Shown: piece after piece, positions 36,642 through 45,377 of the stretch
Layout: each line of letters starts with the position of its first letter
Numbering within the stretch: the first letter of the stretch is position 1
NCBI RefSeq assembly: GCF_003970675.1
Contig: NZ_CP034562.1
Location: 5,058,501 to 5,122,500, forward strand
Direction: 5' to 3'
DNA: 64,000 bases
DNA from: Flammeovirga pectinis
GTDB taxonomy: Bacteria; Bacteroidota; Bacteroidia; Cytophagales; Flammeovirgaceae
Program-made: the position numbers and the translations under genes
Notes under the pieces: model-generated
What the model saw: only the letters and a program-made list of their open reading frames with translations
Told to the model about the DNA's origin: nothing
Database searches by the model: none

Positions 36642-37925
36642 ATGTTGATAGAATTTTCTGTTTCCAATTTCAGGTCAATAAAAAATGAGCAGGTATTATC
36701 CCTGTTACCCTCCAGTAGAATTAGAAAAGTAGTACCTGAAAATAGATTGTTAACCCATAAGAATTACAAGAACACAGAAACATTAGCTTCTGCAGTAGTT
36801 TTTGGTGCTAACGCATCTGGTAAAAGTAATTTATTAAGAGCGTTAGAAGCATTAGCGGTAATGGTGCAGGAAGGAGGAGATACGGTTATTGGTGAAGGAG
36901 CAAAAGCATATGTACCTTTTCGGTTAGATCGATTATCTAGAGAATTACCAACAGATTTTTATATTCGTTTTATTGCTGGTGATGGCGTTCAGTACGAATA
37001 TGAAATGTCTAGAGATATTGATCAAGTTACCCACGAAGCTCTTTATTCTTACCCGAAAGCAAGAAAAGTAAAACTATTTGAGCGTAACCAAGGTGAGTTT
37101 ATTGTTTTTGGGCAGAAGTTAAAAGGAGATAAGCAAAGTATTGCCAAACATATTCTGCCTTATCAGTTGTTACTTACTAAGGGGGCACAATTAGGGTTAA
37201 ATCAGTTAATGGCTCCTTGGTCATTCTTTAAAAACCATCTTAGAGCATATATTCTATATAAATCTGTTTATGATGATACTTTACTTCAAGGTATAGCAAA
37301 ACACATTGTAAGCGATGAATCTGGCCGATTTCTAAGAAACTTATCTCGTTTGGTTAATCATTCTGATACGGGTGTAAAAGGAATTGAAGTTGTGCAAGAG
37401 GATAGTGAATTAATGGGGCTTTTTGAAGGACGACGTAGGTTTAAATTAAAAACGATTCATAGTTCAGAAGAAAATTTAGAAGATAAAATAGCATTTGATT
37501 TAAAAGAAGAATCAATTGGTACTAGAAAATTAGTGGCTTTAGGTGGTTTAATCTTACGAGTTTTGGAAGCTGGAGATACTTTGGTCATTGATGAGCTAGA
37601 TCAAAGTATGCACCCTCATTTAACAAGAGCTTTAATTAAATTATTTCATAACCCTGCAACAAACCCCAAAAGGGCTCAATTAATATTTTCTACACATGAT
37701 GCTTCTTTATTAAATGATGATCTTTTTAGGTTTGATCAGGTATTTATATCAGAACGAACAGAAGATGGAATTACAGAAATTTCTTCTGTATCGGATATTC
37801 CTCATTTAAAGAAAGAAGTTCCTTTAGAGGAATGGTATTTAACAGGGAAATTTGGAGGAACTCCGGCTATTAATCAAATGGGGTTAGAATTTGATTTTAA
37901 AACAAATTTAGAAGATGAGGAATAG
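36642..37925 (+). CDS. RloA/AbiLi-like AAA ATPase (AAA_15 type)
   Basis: This is a 427-residue ABC-type ATPase of the OLD/RecF-like group. The N-terminus is MLIEFSVSNFRSIKNEQVL and Walker A is GANASGKSNLLRA at about residue 55. A signature-like loop EESIGTRKLVALGG precedes Walker B LVIDELDQSMHPHL, and the H-loop is IFSTHDASLLN. The ATG at 36642 starts exactly at the conserved beta strand; the longer frame from 36573 overlaps the miaB terminator. The gene overlaps rloB by 11 bases. This pair is the AbiL/RloAB arrangement found in phage-defence contexts. Confidence 0.85.
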   Translation: MLIEFSVSNFRSIKNEQVLSLLPSSRIRKVVPENRLLTHKNYKNTETLASAVVFGANASGKSNLLRALEALAVMVQEGGDTVIGEGAKAYVPFRLDRLSRELPTDFYIRFIAGDGVQYEYEMSRDIDQVTHEALYSYPKARKVKLFERNQGEFIVFGQKLKGDKQSIAKHILPYQLLLTKGAQLGLNQLMAPWSFFKNHLRAYILYKSVYDDTLLQGIAKHIVSDESGRFLRNLSRLVNHSDTGVKGIEVVQEDSELMGLFEGRRRFKLKTIHSSEENLEDKIAFDLKEESIGTRKLVALGGLILRVLEAGDTLVIDELDQSMHPHLTRALIKLFHNPATNPKRAQLIFSTHDASLLNDDLFRFDQVFISERTEDGITEISSVSDIPHLKKEVPLEEWYLTGKFGGTPAINQMGLEFDFKTNLEDEE

Positions 37926-38538
37926 GAGAAGAGATAAAAATAGATCGCTCCGACAACGTGTACTTATCTTATGTGAAGGAGCGAAAACAGAACCGAACTA
38001 CTTTAATAGTTTAAAGCATGATGCACAAAAAAGAAGAATCTTAACGGCCGTTGACGTAGAAGTGTATCAGCCTAAAAGTCATAGTCCACTTGGCTTAGTG
38101 AAAGAAGCGATTTTGAAAAAGAAAAAAGCAATACTTAAAGGTAATCCTTATGAAACTATTTGGTTAGTGTTTGATAGGGACTTTCACAAATACATAGAAG
38201 ATGTAATAGAAATGGCCAATGAAAATGACATTCAGATTATTATATCAAATATTTGCTTTGAGCTATGGTTTTTACTTCATTTTGAGGATTTAGACATGAA
38301 CCGACATTTTTTAAAGTGTGGCAACCTTATTAAACATATTCAACAAAATTACGTGGTGCGCTATCATAAAAATGGAAAGAATTATCAGAACCTTAAAGAA
38401 GAAACACCTGTAGCAATAGAACGAGCTAAAAAACTAGAGCAAGTTTATATAAACGGTGTTCACTCTCATCTAAAATTTCATGAAAGAGAACCGTATACGA
38501 ATGTCTATGTGCTTGTAGAATATTTGTTGGGATTATAA
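37915..38538 (+). CDS. rloB: RloB-family protein (AbiLii-like, probable nuclease effector)
   Basis: The 207-residue protein starts inside the end of the ATPase gene and is translationally coupled to it. Conserved RloB motifs are VLILCEGAKTEPNYFNSL (Glu of a Toprim-like fold), IWLVFDRDFHKYI (DxD pair), and SNICFELWFLLHFEDLD. A highly basic N-terminus (MRNRRRDKNRSLRQR) suggests nucleic acid contact. RloB proteins pair with RloA-type ATPases in type I restriction loci and in AbiL abortive infection; the nuclease role is inferred from the acidic motif. Confidence 0.85.
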   Translation: MRNRRRDKNRSLRQRVLILCEGAKTEPNYFNSLKHDAQKRRILTAVDVEVYQPKSHSPLGLVKEAILKKKKAILKGNPYETIWLVFDRDFHKYIEDVIEMANENDIQIIISNICFELWFLLHFEDLDMNRHFLKCGNLIKHIQQNYVVRYHKNGKNYQNLKEETPVAIERAKKLEQVYINGVHSHLKFHEREPYTNVYVLVEYLLGL

Positions 38539-39039
38539 TTATTGAAGGTTGAAAGTCTGAACAATGGCTAGTTTTATAAAATAAAAACAGACGCCAACAA
38601 CACCAAGAATTATTAAAAACATAAGAGAAGCAAAAATGATTAAACCTGTTGAGCTTTTCTGTACATTATTAATTGCTTCGGGGTTCTTTTCGTAGTATTT
38701 GATTAATAACTGCGTATTGTTTCTATTTGCCTTATAAAAGAAATCTATAAAATCTCCTACACCTGGAATTAAACCGACTAAGTAGTCAATGATTAAATTG
38801 AAAGTCATGGCCATAATTAAACGGGCAGGGATACCATTTCTAGCAACTGTATATAATGAAATACCAGAAATAATAATCGAAAGTGTATCACCAACTCCCG
38901 GTATAATGCCAATAATAGGATCGAGCCCAAAAGAAAGTTTTGTACCAGGTATTCGTACAGCCTCATCCATTAAAGAACTTATTCTTTTCAGTGTTTTATA
39001 AGAAGGATCCTCGGTATAATGTAGGGTAGGTTTCACCAT
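38539..39039 (-). CDS. DUF4112 membrane protein
   Basis: The 166-residue protein has the DUF4112 pattern: a repeated IIGIIPGVGDTLS / LVGLIPGVGDFID motif and RLIMAMTFNLIIDYL between them. A conserved LDEAVRIPGT-like start (LMDEAVRIPGTKLSFGLDP) and a strong C-terminal membrane helix (GLIIFASLMFLIILGVVGVC) complete it. Function is unknown. It converges on rloB with adjacent stop codons and no terminator between. Confidence 0.85.
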   Translation of the reverse strand: MVKPTLHYTEDPSYKTLKRISSLMDEAVRIPGTKLSFGLDPIIGIIPGVGDTLSIIISGISLYTVARNGIPARLIMAMTFNLIIDYLVGLIPGVGDFIDFFYKANRNNTQLLIKYYEKNPEAINNVQKSSTGLIIFASLMFLIILGVVGVCFYFIKLAIVQTFNLQ

Positions 39040-39117
39040 TTTATGTAGATTGTTTGCTTAATCGTGTGATATTGGATAATTTTTTAATTAATTTGAATAA
39101 AATTAGAAATTCTAGAC

Positions 39118-39774
39118 ATGAAAAATATTACCTCGACTTTTATCTTACTACTAAGTCTTTTTTTATCTCAAACAGTTACAGCACAAGTCTATAATTATGT
39201 TGAAGATAGTACAAAAACACAACAATCTACTCAACAGGAACAATATAAGCGTCCTACAAATCAAGAAGTAGATGCATTAAAAGACCAAAAACATTCTGAT
39301 AAACCACTTAAAGATAAGATTTTCTTTGGTGGAGGTTTAGGGTTTGGGTTTTCTAGTTATTATACTCAAATTGTTGTACAGCCAATGGCAGGGTACATGA
39401 TTACACCAAATTTACAAGTTGGTGTAGGTTTGGTTTATGAGTATTTTGAACGTAAAGATGTTGACTATAAAGAAAACAACTACGGTATTCGTCCGTTTGC
39501 TAGATACATGATTGAAGTAAGAGATGGTTTAAGAGTATTTCCTCAAGCAGAGTATTATGGGTTTAGTAATAATTATGAATACCGTGATAATATTAGCGGT
39601 GAAAAAGTGAGCGGTTCTCAATGGAGAGATCAATTCTTAATTGGTGGGGGAGTCTCGCAAGGAATAGGAAAAAAAGGTGGTATTAATTTTATTGCTTTGT
39701 ATGATGTTTCTTATGATGAACAAACCTCTTATTACAGTTCACCTTGGGTATTTAGAATTGAAGTCGCTTTTTAG
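39118..39774 (+). CDS. Secreted outer-membrane beta-barrel protein
   Basis: This 218-residue protein has a signal peptide ending TVTAQ, then a Gln/Thr/Lys-rich linker (about residues 25-65). An eight-strand-like barrel follows: FFGGGLGFGFSSYYTQIVVQ, GYMITPNLQVGVGLVYEYFE, GIRPFARYMIEVRDGLRVFP, ending WVFRIEVAF with the terminal aromatic. It belongs to the broad OmpA/PorT-like small barrel class and the exact family is not recognised. A terminator follows. Confidence 0.65.
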   Translation: MKNITSTFILLLSLFLSQTVTAQVYNYVEDSTKTQQSTQQEQYKRPTNQEVDALKDQKHSDKPLKDKIFFGGGLGFGFSSYYTQIVVQPMAGYMITPNLQVGVGLVYEYFERKDVDYKENNYGIRPFARYMIEVRDGLRVFPQAEYYGFSNNYEYRDNISGEKVSGSQWRDQFLIGGGVSQGIGKKGGINFIALYDVSYDEQTSYYSSPWVFRIEVAF

Positions 39775-39799
39775 TGAAATATAGAGCAGAAGATATATA

Positions 39800-39823
39800 A
39801 GCGGCTCTAGGGTCGCTTTTTTT
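39800..39823 (+). terminator. Terminator after the barrel protein gene
   Basis: AGCGGC (39800-39805) pairs with GTCGCT (39812-39817), one G-T pair, then a seven-base T-run. Confidence 0.7.
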
Positions 39824-39829
39824 ATAAGT

Positions 39830-40243
39830 ATGGAATTAGAAATTAAAGAAATTACAGCTGCCCAAACTTGGGCTATCCGACATAAAGTAATGTGGCCAAA
39901 CGAACCACTTTCTTATGTTAAGATTCCTGATGATGATAAAGGACAACATCTAGGATTGTTTATAGGAGAGCAATTAACATCCGTGATTTCATTATTTATG
40001 GATGCTGATAAGAATGTTCAGTTTAGAAAGTTCGCAACTGTAAAATCTGAGCAAGGAAAAGGGTATGGATCAATTTTATTGAAGGAAGTTATAAAAGTAG
40101 CCAAAGAAAGAGGAGCATCGTTATTATGGTGTAATGCTAGAGCTACTGCAACTGTTCTTTACGAACGGGAAGGCTTACATCAGACAGATTCTTCTTTTGT
40201 TCGGAAAGGGATTCTGTTTGTAAGAATGGAATGCCCATTATAA
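39830..40243 (+). CDS. GNAT-family N-acetyltransferase
   Basis: This is a compact 137-residue GNAT enzyme. It has LGLFIGEQLTSVISLFMDA, then the acetyl-CoA binding loop KSEQGKGYGSILLKEVIKVA (Q-G-x-G-x-G/S type) and LWCNARATATVLYEREGLHQ. The substrate is unknown. The start codon lies right behind the T-run of the preceding terminator, so initiation of its own transcript is unclear. Confidence 0.85.
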   Translation: MELEIKEITAAQTWAIRHKVMWPNEPLSYVKIPDDDKGQHLGLFIGEQLTSVISLFMDADKNVQFRKFATVKSEQGKGYGSILLKEVIKVAKERGASLLWCNARATATVLYEREGLHQTDSSFVRKGILFVRMECPL

Positions 40244-40245
40244 AT

Positions 40246-40285
40246 AAAAAAGCTCACTTGAATTTAATATCAAGTGAGCTTTTTT
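40246..40285. terminator. Bidirectional terminator between the GNAT gene and the AlaDH-like gene
   Basis: AAAAAAGCTCACTTG (40246-40260) and CAAGTGAGCTTTTTT (40271-40285) form a perfect 15-bp stem serving both converging units. Confidence 0.85.
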
Positions 40286-41517
40286 TATATGCCTGCTGCT
40301 AAAATTAAATCTAAATTTTTGAGCGGTAAATCAAATTTTTCTGCTAGGGCTTGGTTGGTAATATTACCTCTATAAGCATATACTCCTTTTGTAAACCAAG
40401 GGTGTCTACGCATCATTGTATCAACACTACCTTCATCAATTAATTTATTAAGAATAGTAGTGAAGATGTTACTTATAGCTGCTGTAGCTGTTCTAGATAC
40501 TCTAGAGGCTACATTCGGAACACAATAATGTATAACACCATGTTTTTTATATACAGGGTGTCTGTGGTTTGTAGGTTCGGAGGTTTCAAAACAACCACCC
40601 TGATCTATACACACATCAATTATAATAGAATTCTCTCTCATTACCGCTACCATTTCTTCTGTAACAATAGATGGTGTTCTGGTTCCATGTGTATGTACAG
40701 CACCAATAGCAATATCTGCTCTACTTAAAGCTTCAGTTAAAGAAGTACTATCAAAAGCAGAAGTAAATAAGTGTGGTAAACCTAACTCTTTTTTGAGTCT
40801 GCGTAGTTTGTAGATTGCATTGTCAAATACTTTAACTTCTGCACCCATACCAATAGCAGTTCTTGCCGCGTATTCTGCAACAGTTCCTGCACCTAAAATA
40901 ACTACTTTGGAAGGAGGTACTCCTGTAATTCCTCCTAAAATAATACCTTTACCACCATTATAACTACTAAGATATTCTGCAGCAATAAGCATTACAGTAC
41001 TACCTGCAATTTCGCTCATTGCTCTAACTAAAGGTAAACCACCCACATTATCTTCAATAAGTTCGAAGCCTAAAGCTGTAATTTTCTTTTTGTTAATTGT
41101 ATCAAGAACATCTCGTTTTAATTCTCTCATATGAATAGCAGAAATAATTGCTTTATTCTGTTTCATATAGGAAATTTCTTCTATTGTAGGGGCCGAAATT
41201 TTTAATACAATATCAGCTTCCATAGCCTCTTTATGCGAATAGACTATAGTAGCACCTGCATCGGCATATTCTGTATCAGAATGATTAATATGACGACCCG
41301 TATTTGTTTCTACAAAAACTTCGCAACCATTGTTGACTAATAATGAAACAGCACCTGGGCGTAAGGCACAGCGTTTCTCGTCGGGGTTAAGTTCTTTAGG
41401 GATTCCTATTTTTATAGGATTACCTTTTTTATTAACGGGACCTTCCATTACTTCTTGAGGATGGAACTGAAAATAACTTTCTGTGGCTTTTTCAAAGCCG
41501 TCGCGTTGTTTGCCCAT
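40285..41517 (-). CDS. Alanine dehydrogenase-like protein (divergent AlaDH/PNT family)
   Basis: The 410-residue protein has an N-terminal extension of about 35 residues before the family start KIGIPKELNPDEKRCALRPG. It keeps the key residues of alanine dehydrogenase: Lys in VLKISAPT, His in SAIHMRELK, the NAD motif VILGAGTVAEYAARTAIGMG, and VCIDQGGCFETSEPTNH. It is therefore probably a catalytically active dehydrogenase, but it differs from the canonical Ald at 62614-63738. It is the last gene of a minus-strand group with tsaE, 21 bases downstream of it. The substrate may not be alanine. Confidence 0.75.
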   Translation of the reverse strand: MGKQRDGFEKATESYFQFHPQEVMEGPVNKKGNPIKIGIPKELNPDEKRCALRPGAVSLLVNNGCEVFVETNTGRHINHSDTEYADAGATIVYSHKEAMEADIVLKISAPTIEEISYMKQNKAIISAIHMRELKRDVLDTINKKKITALGFELIEDNVGGLPLVRAMSEIAGSTVMLIAAEYLSSYNGGKGIILGGITGVPPSKVVILGAGTVAEYAARTAIGMGAEVKVFDNAIYKLRRLKKELGLPHLFTSAFDSTSLTEALSRADIAIGAVHTHGTRTPSIVTEEMVAVMRENSIIIDVCIDQGGCFETSEPTNHRHPVYKKHGVIHYCVPNVASRVSRTATAAISNIFTTILNKLIDEGSVDTMMRRHPWFTKGVYAYRGNITNQALAEKFDLPLKNLDLILAAGI

Positions 41518-41538
41518 TTTTAATTAGAATAAAGTCAG

Positions 41539-41976
41539 TTAAACGTATCTAATAGTAATTTCTCTAGAGTTTTCATCTAGTGTTTTGATATCAATATCTA
41601 CACATTCATCAGGTAATAATCTATCGACCATAGAAGGCCATTCAATTAAACATAAATTATTACTGTATAAATATTCTTCGAAACCAATATCATAAGCTTC
41701 TGTATCGTCTTTAATACGGTACATGTCAAAATGATAAATAGTATCGGCAGTATCGGTCATATATTCATTGACTAATGCAAAAGTGGGACTGTTTACGTGA
41801 TCAATTACACCTAAAGCAGCACAAATTTCTTTTATAAAAGTAGTTTTGCCAGCCCCCATTTCACCATGAAATAACCAAACTGTAGGTCCTCCTTTAGTAA
41901 AATCGATTACTTTTTGAGCGGCAGGGCCTAAATCTTCTATTGCATTGGTTCTTATAATTAATTCTTTTGAACTCAT
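41539..41976 (-). CDS. tsaE: tRNA threonylcarbamoyladenosine biosynthesis ATPase TsaE
   Basis: TsaE is the P-loop ATPase that cycles the TsaB-TsaD complex in t6A37 synthesis. In 145 residues it has WLFHGEMGAGKTTFIKEICA, the NSPTFALVNEY switch, IYHFDMYRI, and LCLIEWPSMVDRLLP. It is a normal short TsaE. It lies 55 bases after the YyaL-type gene and 21 before the AlaDH-like gene, all on the minus strand. Other t6A genes are not in the window. Confidence 0.92.
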   Translation of the reverse strand: MSSKELIIRTNAIEDLGPAAQKVIDFTKGGPTVWLFHGEMGAGKTTFIKEICAALGVIDHVNSPTFALVNEYMTDTADTIYHFDMYRIKDDTEAYDIGFEEYLYSNNLCLIEWPSMVDRLLPDECVDIDIKTLDENSREITIRYV

Positions 41977-42031
41977 AAAAAGTCAAGGTATAACTTAAAG
42001 TATAGTATGGAACAAGGAATGTTTTCGGAAT

Positions 42032-44131
42032 TTACTCAATTATTTCTTTCCATGCTTTGTCTATTTCAAAAACAGGCAAATTACAGGTCTTATTTCTGCA
42101 AACATACAAAGTAGTTTTTCCATTTATAGCAGATCGTTCTTTTAAAAGAGCTAAATCGCTATGGTTTTTTGTTCCGAGGATAACTTTATTAGGATAATAA
42201 TTTGATGCAATTTCTTGAGCGTAATTTAAACTTTGTTTTCCTACTATTGCAATTTCTACAGTTGGTTTAATATGAGAAATATAGAGTGATGCCCAATAAG
42301 AAGAAAATTGAATATTTTTCATCATAAGATCGTTCATTATTGCAAGCATCTGATCTGAACGTTCAATATATTTTTCATCTCCCAATATATGACCTAAAAT
42401 AAATAAATTTGTAGCCATCATACTATTGGAAGAAGGAATTACATTGTCAAAAAGTTCTTTCTTTTTAGCTATTAATTTTTCACTTGAGTTATCGGTATAA
42501 AAGAACATATTCTCTTTTTCATCATAAAAATGAGAATATGCATATTCAGTTAACCCAATAGCAGTAGTTAGCCATTTTTCATCAAAGGTTATTTGATATA
42601 AACTGATAAACCCATCAATTACAGCGGCATAATCTTCAAGATAACCATTAATTTTCTTAGTTGTATCATACGTTCTCAGAAGCTGATCATCTTTTAGAAT
42701 CATTTTTTCTTTAATGAAAGTAGCATTTGTAAGTGCTAATTCTAGAAATTCTTTTTCATTTGTTGCTGAATACGCATCGCAAATACCTTTTAAGGCTAAA
42801 CCGTTCCAACCCGAAATTATTTTGTTATCTAAACCTGGTCTAATTCTTTTTTCTCTGTTTTTAAGTAAAATCTTTTTCCATTGAATGGTTAATTTTTCAA
42901 AGTCTTTACTTTCAAGAGAATGAGTTTTTACAAATGTATTATCATTTACTTTTTTATAAAGAATATTATTACCGTGTTCCCAATTACCCTTTTTTTCAAT
43001 ATTATAATATGCTGTAAATAGAGGAAATTGATCTTCTGGAATATACTTCTGAAGTTCTTGATAAGTCCAGACATAAAACTTACCTTCTTTCTCTTCACTA
43101 TCGGCATCTAAAGCAGCATAAAACCCTCCATTTTTATGTAGCATTTCTCTTTTTAGAAATTGAATAGTTTCACTTATTACTTTTTTGTAGGCATTGTTTT
43201 TTGAGATACGGTATGCATTTGCATATAAGCTTAATAATTGTCCGTTATCGTAGAGCATTTTTTCAAAATGAGGTGCAAACCATTTCTCATCAACAGAATA
43301 TCTTGAAAATCCACCACCAATTTGATCATAAATACCTCCATTCTTAATTTTATCGAGTGTAAATAAAGTGTGATCTAGCGCTGCTTTGTCATTAGTAATA
43401 TGGCTATACTGTAAGAGGAATTCATAGAGTTTAGGCATTGGAAATTTTGGAGATTTATTAAAACCACCATTTTTATAATCAAATCCTTTGGATAATTCTT
43501 TATATGCTTTCTCTAATTTTTTAAGAGGAAACTGATTGTTCTCTTTCCCTAAGTCGTAACGTTCTAATTCACTTTTTGCAATATGTTCTTTTAGTGCAGT
43601 TGCAGAATTTTTTATTTTATTAGGTTGAAGTTTGTATGCATTAGAAACCTGAGTTAAAAGATCTGTCCATTGCTCTTTTGGAAAATAAGTTCCTCCATAA
43701 AAAGGTTCTTTATCAGGTGTTAGAAAAACGTTAAGTGGCCAACCACCTTGTTGTCCCATTGCATGAATGGCATCCATGTAAACTTGATCTATATCAGGGC
43801 GTTCTTCTCTATCAATCTTAATAGAAATAAAATTTTCATTCATTACTCTAGCTACAGCAGTATCTTCAAAAGATTCATGCTCCATAACATGACACCAATG
43901 GCAAGATGAATAACCAATACTTACCAAAATAGGTTTGTTTTCTTCTTTTGCTCTTTTTAAAGCTTCCTCGCCCCAAGGATACCAATTGACAGGGTTATGA
44001 GCGTGTTGTTTTAAATATGGGCTACTTTCATTTATTAAATGATTAGAAAATTTTTGTTGAGAAGGAGCAGGGTTACAGCTAAAAAAGATTGCAACAAAAA
44101 TGAGTAGATAATAAAGAATAACCTTATTCAT
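42032..44131 (-). CDS. YyaL/SPATA20-type thioredoxin-fold lipoprotein
   Basis: The 699-residue protein has a lipoprotein signal (lipobox FFSC, Cys about 19). The highly conserved DUF255 thioredoxin-like domain reads [20 protein letters not shown], with the CxxC in [17 protein letters not shown] long alpha/alpha-toroid similar to glycosidase six-hairpin folds makes up the rest ([36 protein letters not shown]). The biochemical role is not established. The lipobox is unusual, since many homologues are cytosolic. Confidence 0.88.
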   Translation of the reverse strand: MNKVILYYLLIFVAIFFSCNPAPSQQKFSNHLINESSPYLKQHAHNPVNWYPWGEEALKRAKEENKPILVSIGYSSCHWCHVMEHESFEDTAVARVMNENFISIKIDREERPDIDQVYMDAIHAMGQQGGWPLNVFLTPDKEPFYGGTYFPKEQWTDLLTQVSNAYKLQPNKIKNSATALKEHIAKSELERYDLGKENNQFPLKKLEKAYKELSKGFDYKNGGFNKSPKFPMPKLYEFLLQYSHITNDKAALDHTLFTLDKIKNGGIYDQIGGGFSRYSVDEKWFAPHFEKMLYDNGQLLSLYANAYRISKNNAYKKVISETIQFLKREMLHKNGGFYAALDADSEEKEGKFYVWTYQELQKYIPEDQFPLFTAYYNIEKKGNWEHGNNILYKKVNDNTFVKTHSLESKDFEKLTIQWKKILLKNREKRIRPGLDNKIISGWNGLALKGICDAYSATNEKEFLELALTNATFIKEKMILKDDQLLRTYDTTKKINGYLEDYAAVIDGFISLYQITFDEKWLTTAIGLTEYAYSHFYDEKENMFFYTDNSSEKLIAKKKELFDNVIPSSNSMMATNLFILGHILGDEKYIERSDQMLAIMNDLMMKNIQFSSYWASLYISHIKPTVEIAIVGKQSLNYAQEIASNYYPNKVILGTKNHSDLALLKERSAINGKTTLYVCRNKTCNLPVFEIDKAWKEIIE

Positions 44132-44296
44132 GAAAGTGAGTGTTTGATATTTAGTTCAAGTAAGGCTTTTTATAGGAGAGAATGAAATTATGTTGAATTT
44201 ATGGGTAAAAATAGCACCGAGCCTACACCCGATGCTATCAATATATAGTAGTCTAAATCTGTAATGCTATGGACGGACTAGACAAAAGAATTATCA

Positions 44297-45004
44297 TTAA
44301 AAATTAGATAATGTAATGCCAATTGTAATTGGCTTACTATTTCCTTGGAATTGTGTCACTCCATCAGCTTCATATAATTTTCCTTCAGTAAAAGTTTCAG
44401 TTAATCCATAGTAACAGAAGAAGTTAATCCATCCATAACCAACTCTGCCTATTAATCCACCTTTAAACCGGTTCATATAAAAATCTCCACGGTCTTTAGA
44501 TATACGAATATCATCATATGAATTCTCATATTTTATTTTAGTGTGACTATCAATTAGCACAGAAAGTTTAGCACCTACAGCTACGCGAAAAGCACGTCTT
44601 CCAGGATGACTTCTAAACCTAAATTCTAAAGGTATATCTAAATAACTACCTACAATTTTACTTTTTATAATAGAGTTTGCTGATGGGTTTACCAAACCAG
44701 CATTAATCATACTAGCAGAATTTTGATTTTTTTCGACAGTCATTCCTTTATCAAAAAACCAATTGTCAGCTGTATACCCAATACCTGGGTTGAAAGTAAA
44801 TTGCCCACTTGTAGATAAAGACAATTCATACATATAAGCAATAGAAATAGACCTTGATTGAGCTTCTAGTTCTGCACCCTTATCATCTTGCCATGTAGAT
44901 AATCCAATATCAAAATAAAAATTTCCGGGAATAGATTTTAAACCTTGCCCAAATGATGATAAAGAGAAGAGTAGGATACAAAATAGAAGATTTAGTTTTT
45001 TCAT
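44297..45004 (-). CDS. Outer-membrane beta-barrel protein
   Basis: The 235-residue protein has a signal peptide ending SSFGQ and barrel strands such as FYFDIGLSTWQDD, SISIAYMYEL, FTFNPGIGYTADNWFF, YLDIPLEFRFRSHPG, RVAVGAKLSVLIDS, and a C-terminal PITIGITLSNF ending in Phe. It fits the PorT-like/outer membrane beta-barrel class common in Bacteroidota. Function is not known. It is transcribed away from rpoC. Confidence 0.65.
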   Translation of the reverse strand: MKKLNLLFCILLFSLSSFGQGLKSIPGNFYFDIGLSTWQDDKGAELEAQSRSISIAYMYELSLSTSGQFTFNPGIGYTADNWFFDKGMTVEKNQNSASMINAGLVNPSANSIIKSKIVGSYLDIPLEFRFRSHPGRRAFRVAVGAKLSVLIDSHTKIKYENSYDDIRISKDRGDFYMNRFKGGLIGRVGYGWINFFCYYGLTETFTEGKLYEADGVTQFQGNSKPITIGITLSNF

Positions 45005-45342
45005 TTTTATCAGATTAAGATTGATGGTGTATGCTTAAAAAATCACCTTACCTATCAAATATAAGTCAAACTAGCTTTTTTTTGATAAAAAAATGTGATT
45101 TACCATAAAAGTAGTACTATGTTAAAATTGTTATTGCTTGATAACAACGTACTTATAAATAAAGAAAATTGAATCTATGGAGTTGACAACTTTAAGTTTA
45201 TATAATCTTGTTAAATTTAATTTACAAAAAAGTTGTTGTATGATTTGTGTTGATAATGAGGTGTTTATGGTTTTAATTTTAGTCAAATTAAAAAATAACA
45301 TTATTCTTATTGTTTAGAATAGATTTTTTGTTTAATAGTTAT
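45005..45342. other. Divergent intergenic region upstream of rpoC
   Basis: An AT-rich stretch with no coding frame. A minus-strand TATATTTG (45056-45063) may be the -7 box of the barrel gene. Nothing resembling rpoB, rplL or their remnants is visible. Confidence 0.5.
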
Positions 45343-45350
45343 TATATTTG
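45343..45350 (+). promoter_or_regulatory. Probable -7 box of rpoC
   Basis: TATATTTG matches TAnnTTTG 27 bases before the rpoC ATG. A -33 TTTG at a good distance is not evident, although T-runs lie upstream. Confidence 0.45.
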
Positions 45351-45377
45351 CAGATTCAAGAAAACCGCAAATTGCAA

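Noticed and set aside
44205..44230. AGCACCG/CGATGCT imperfect inverted repeat after the YyaL-type gene start side
   Set aside because: It lies between two minus-strand genes without a T-run of useful length; too weak to call a terminator.
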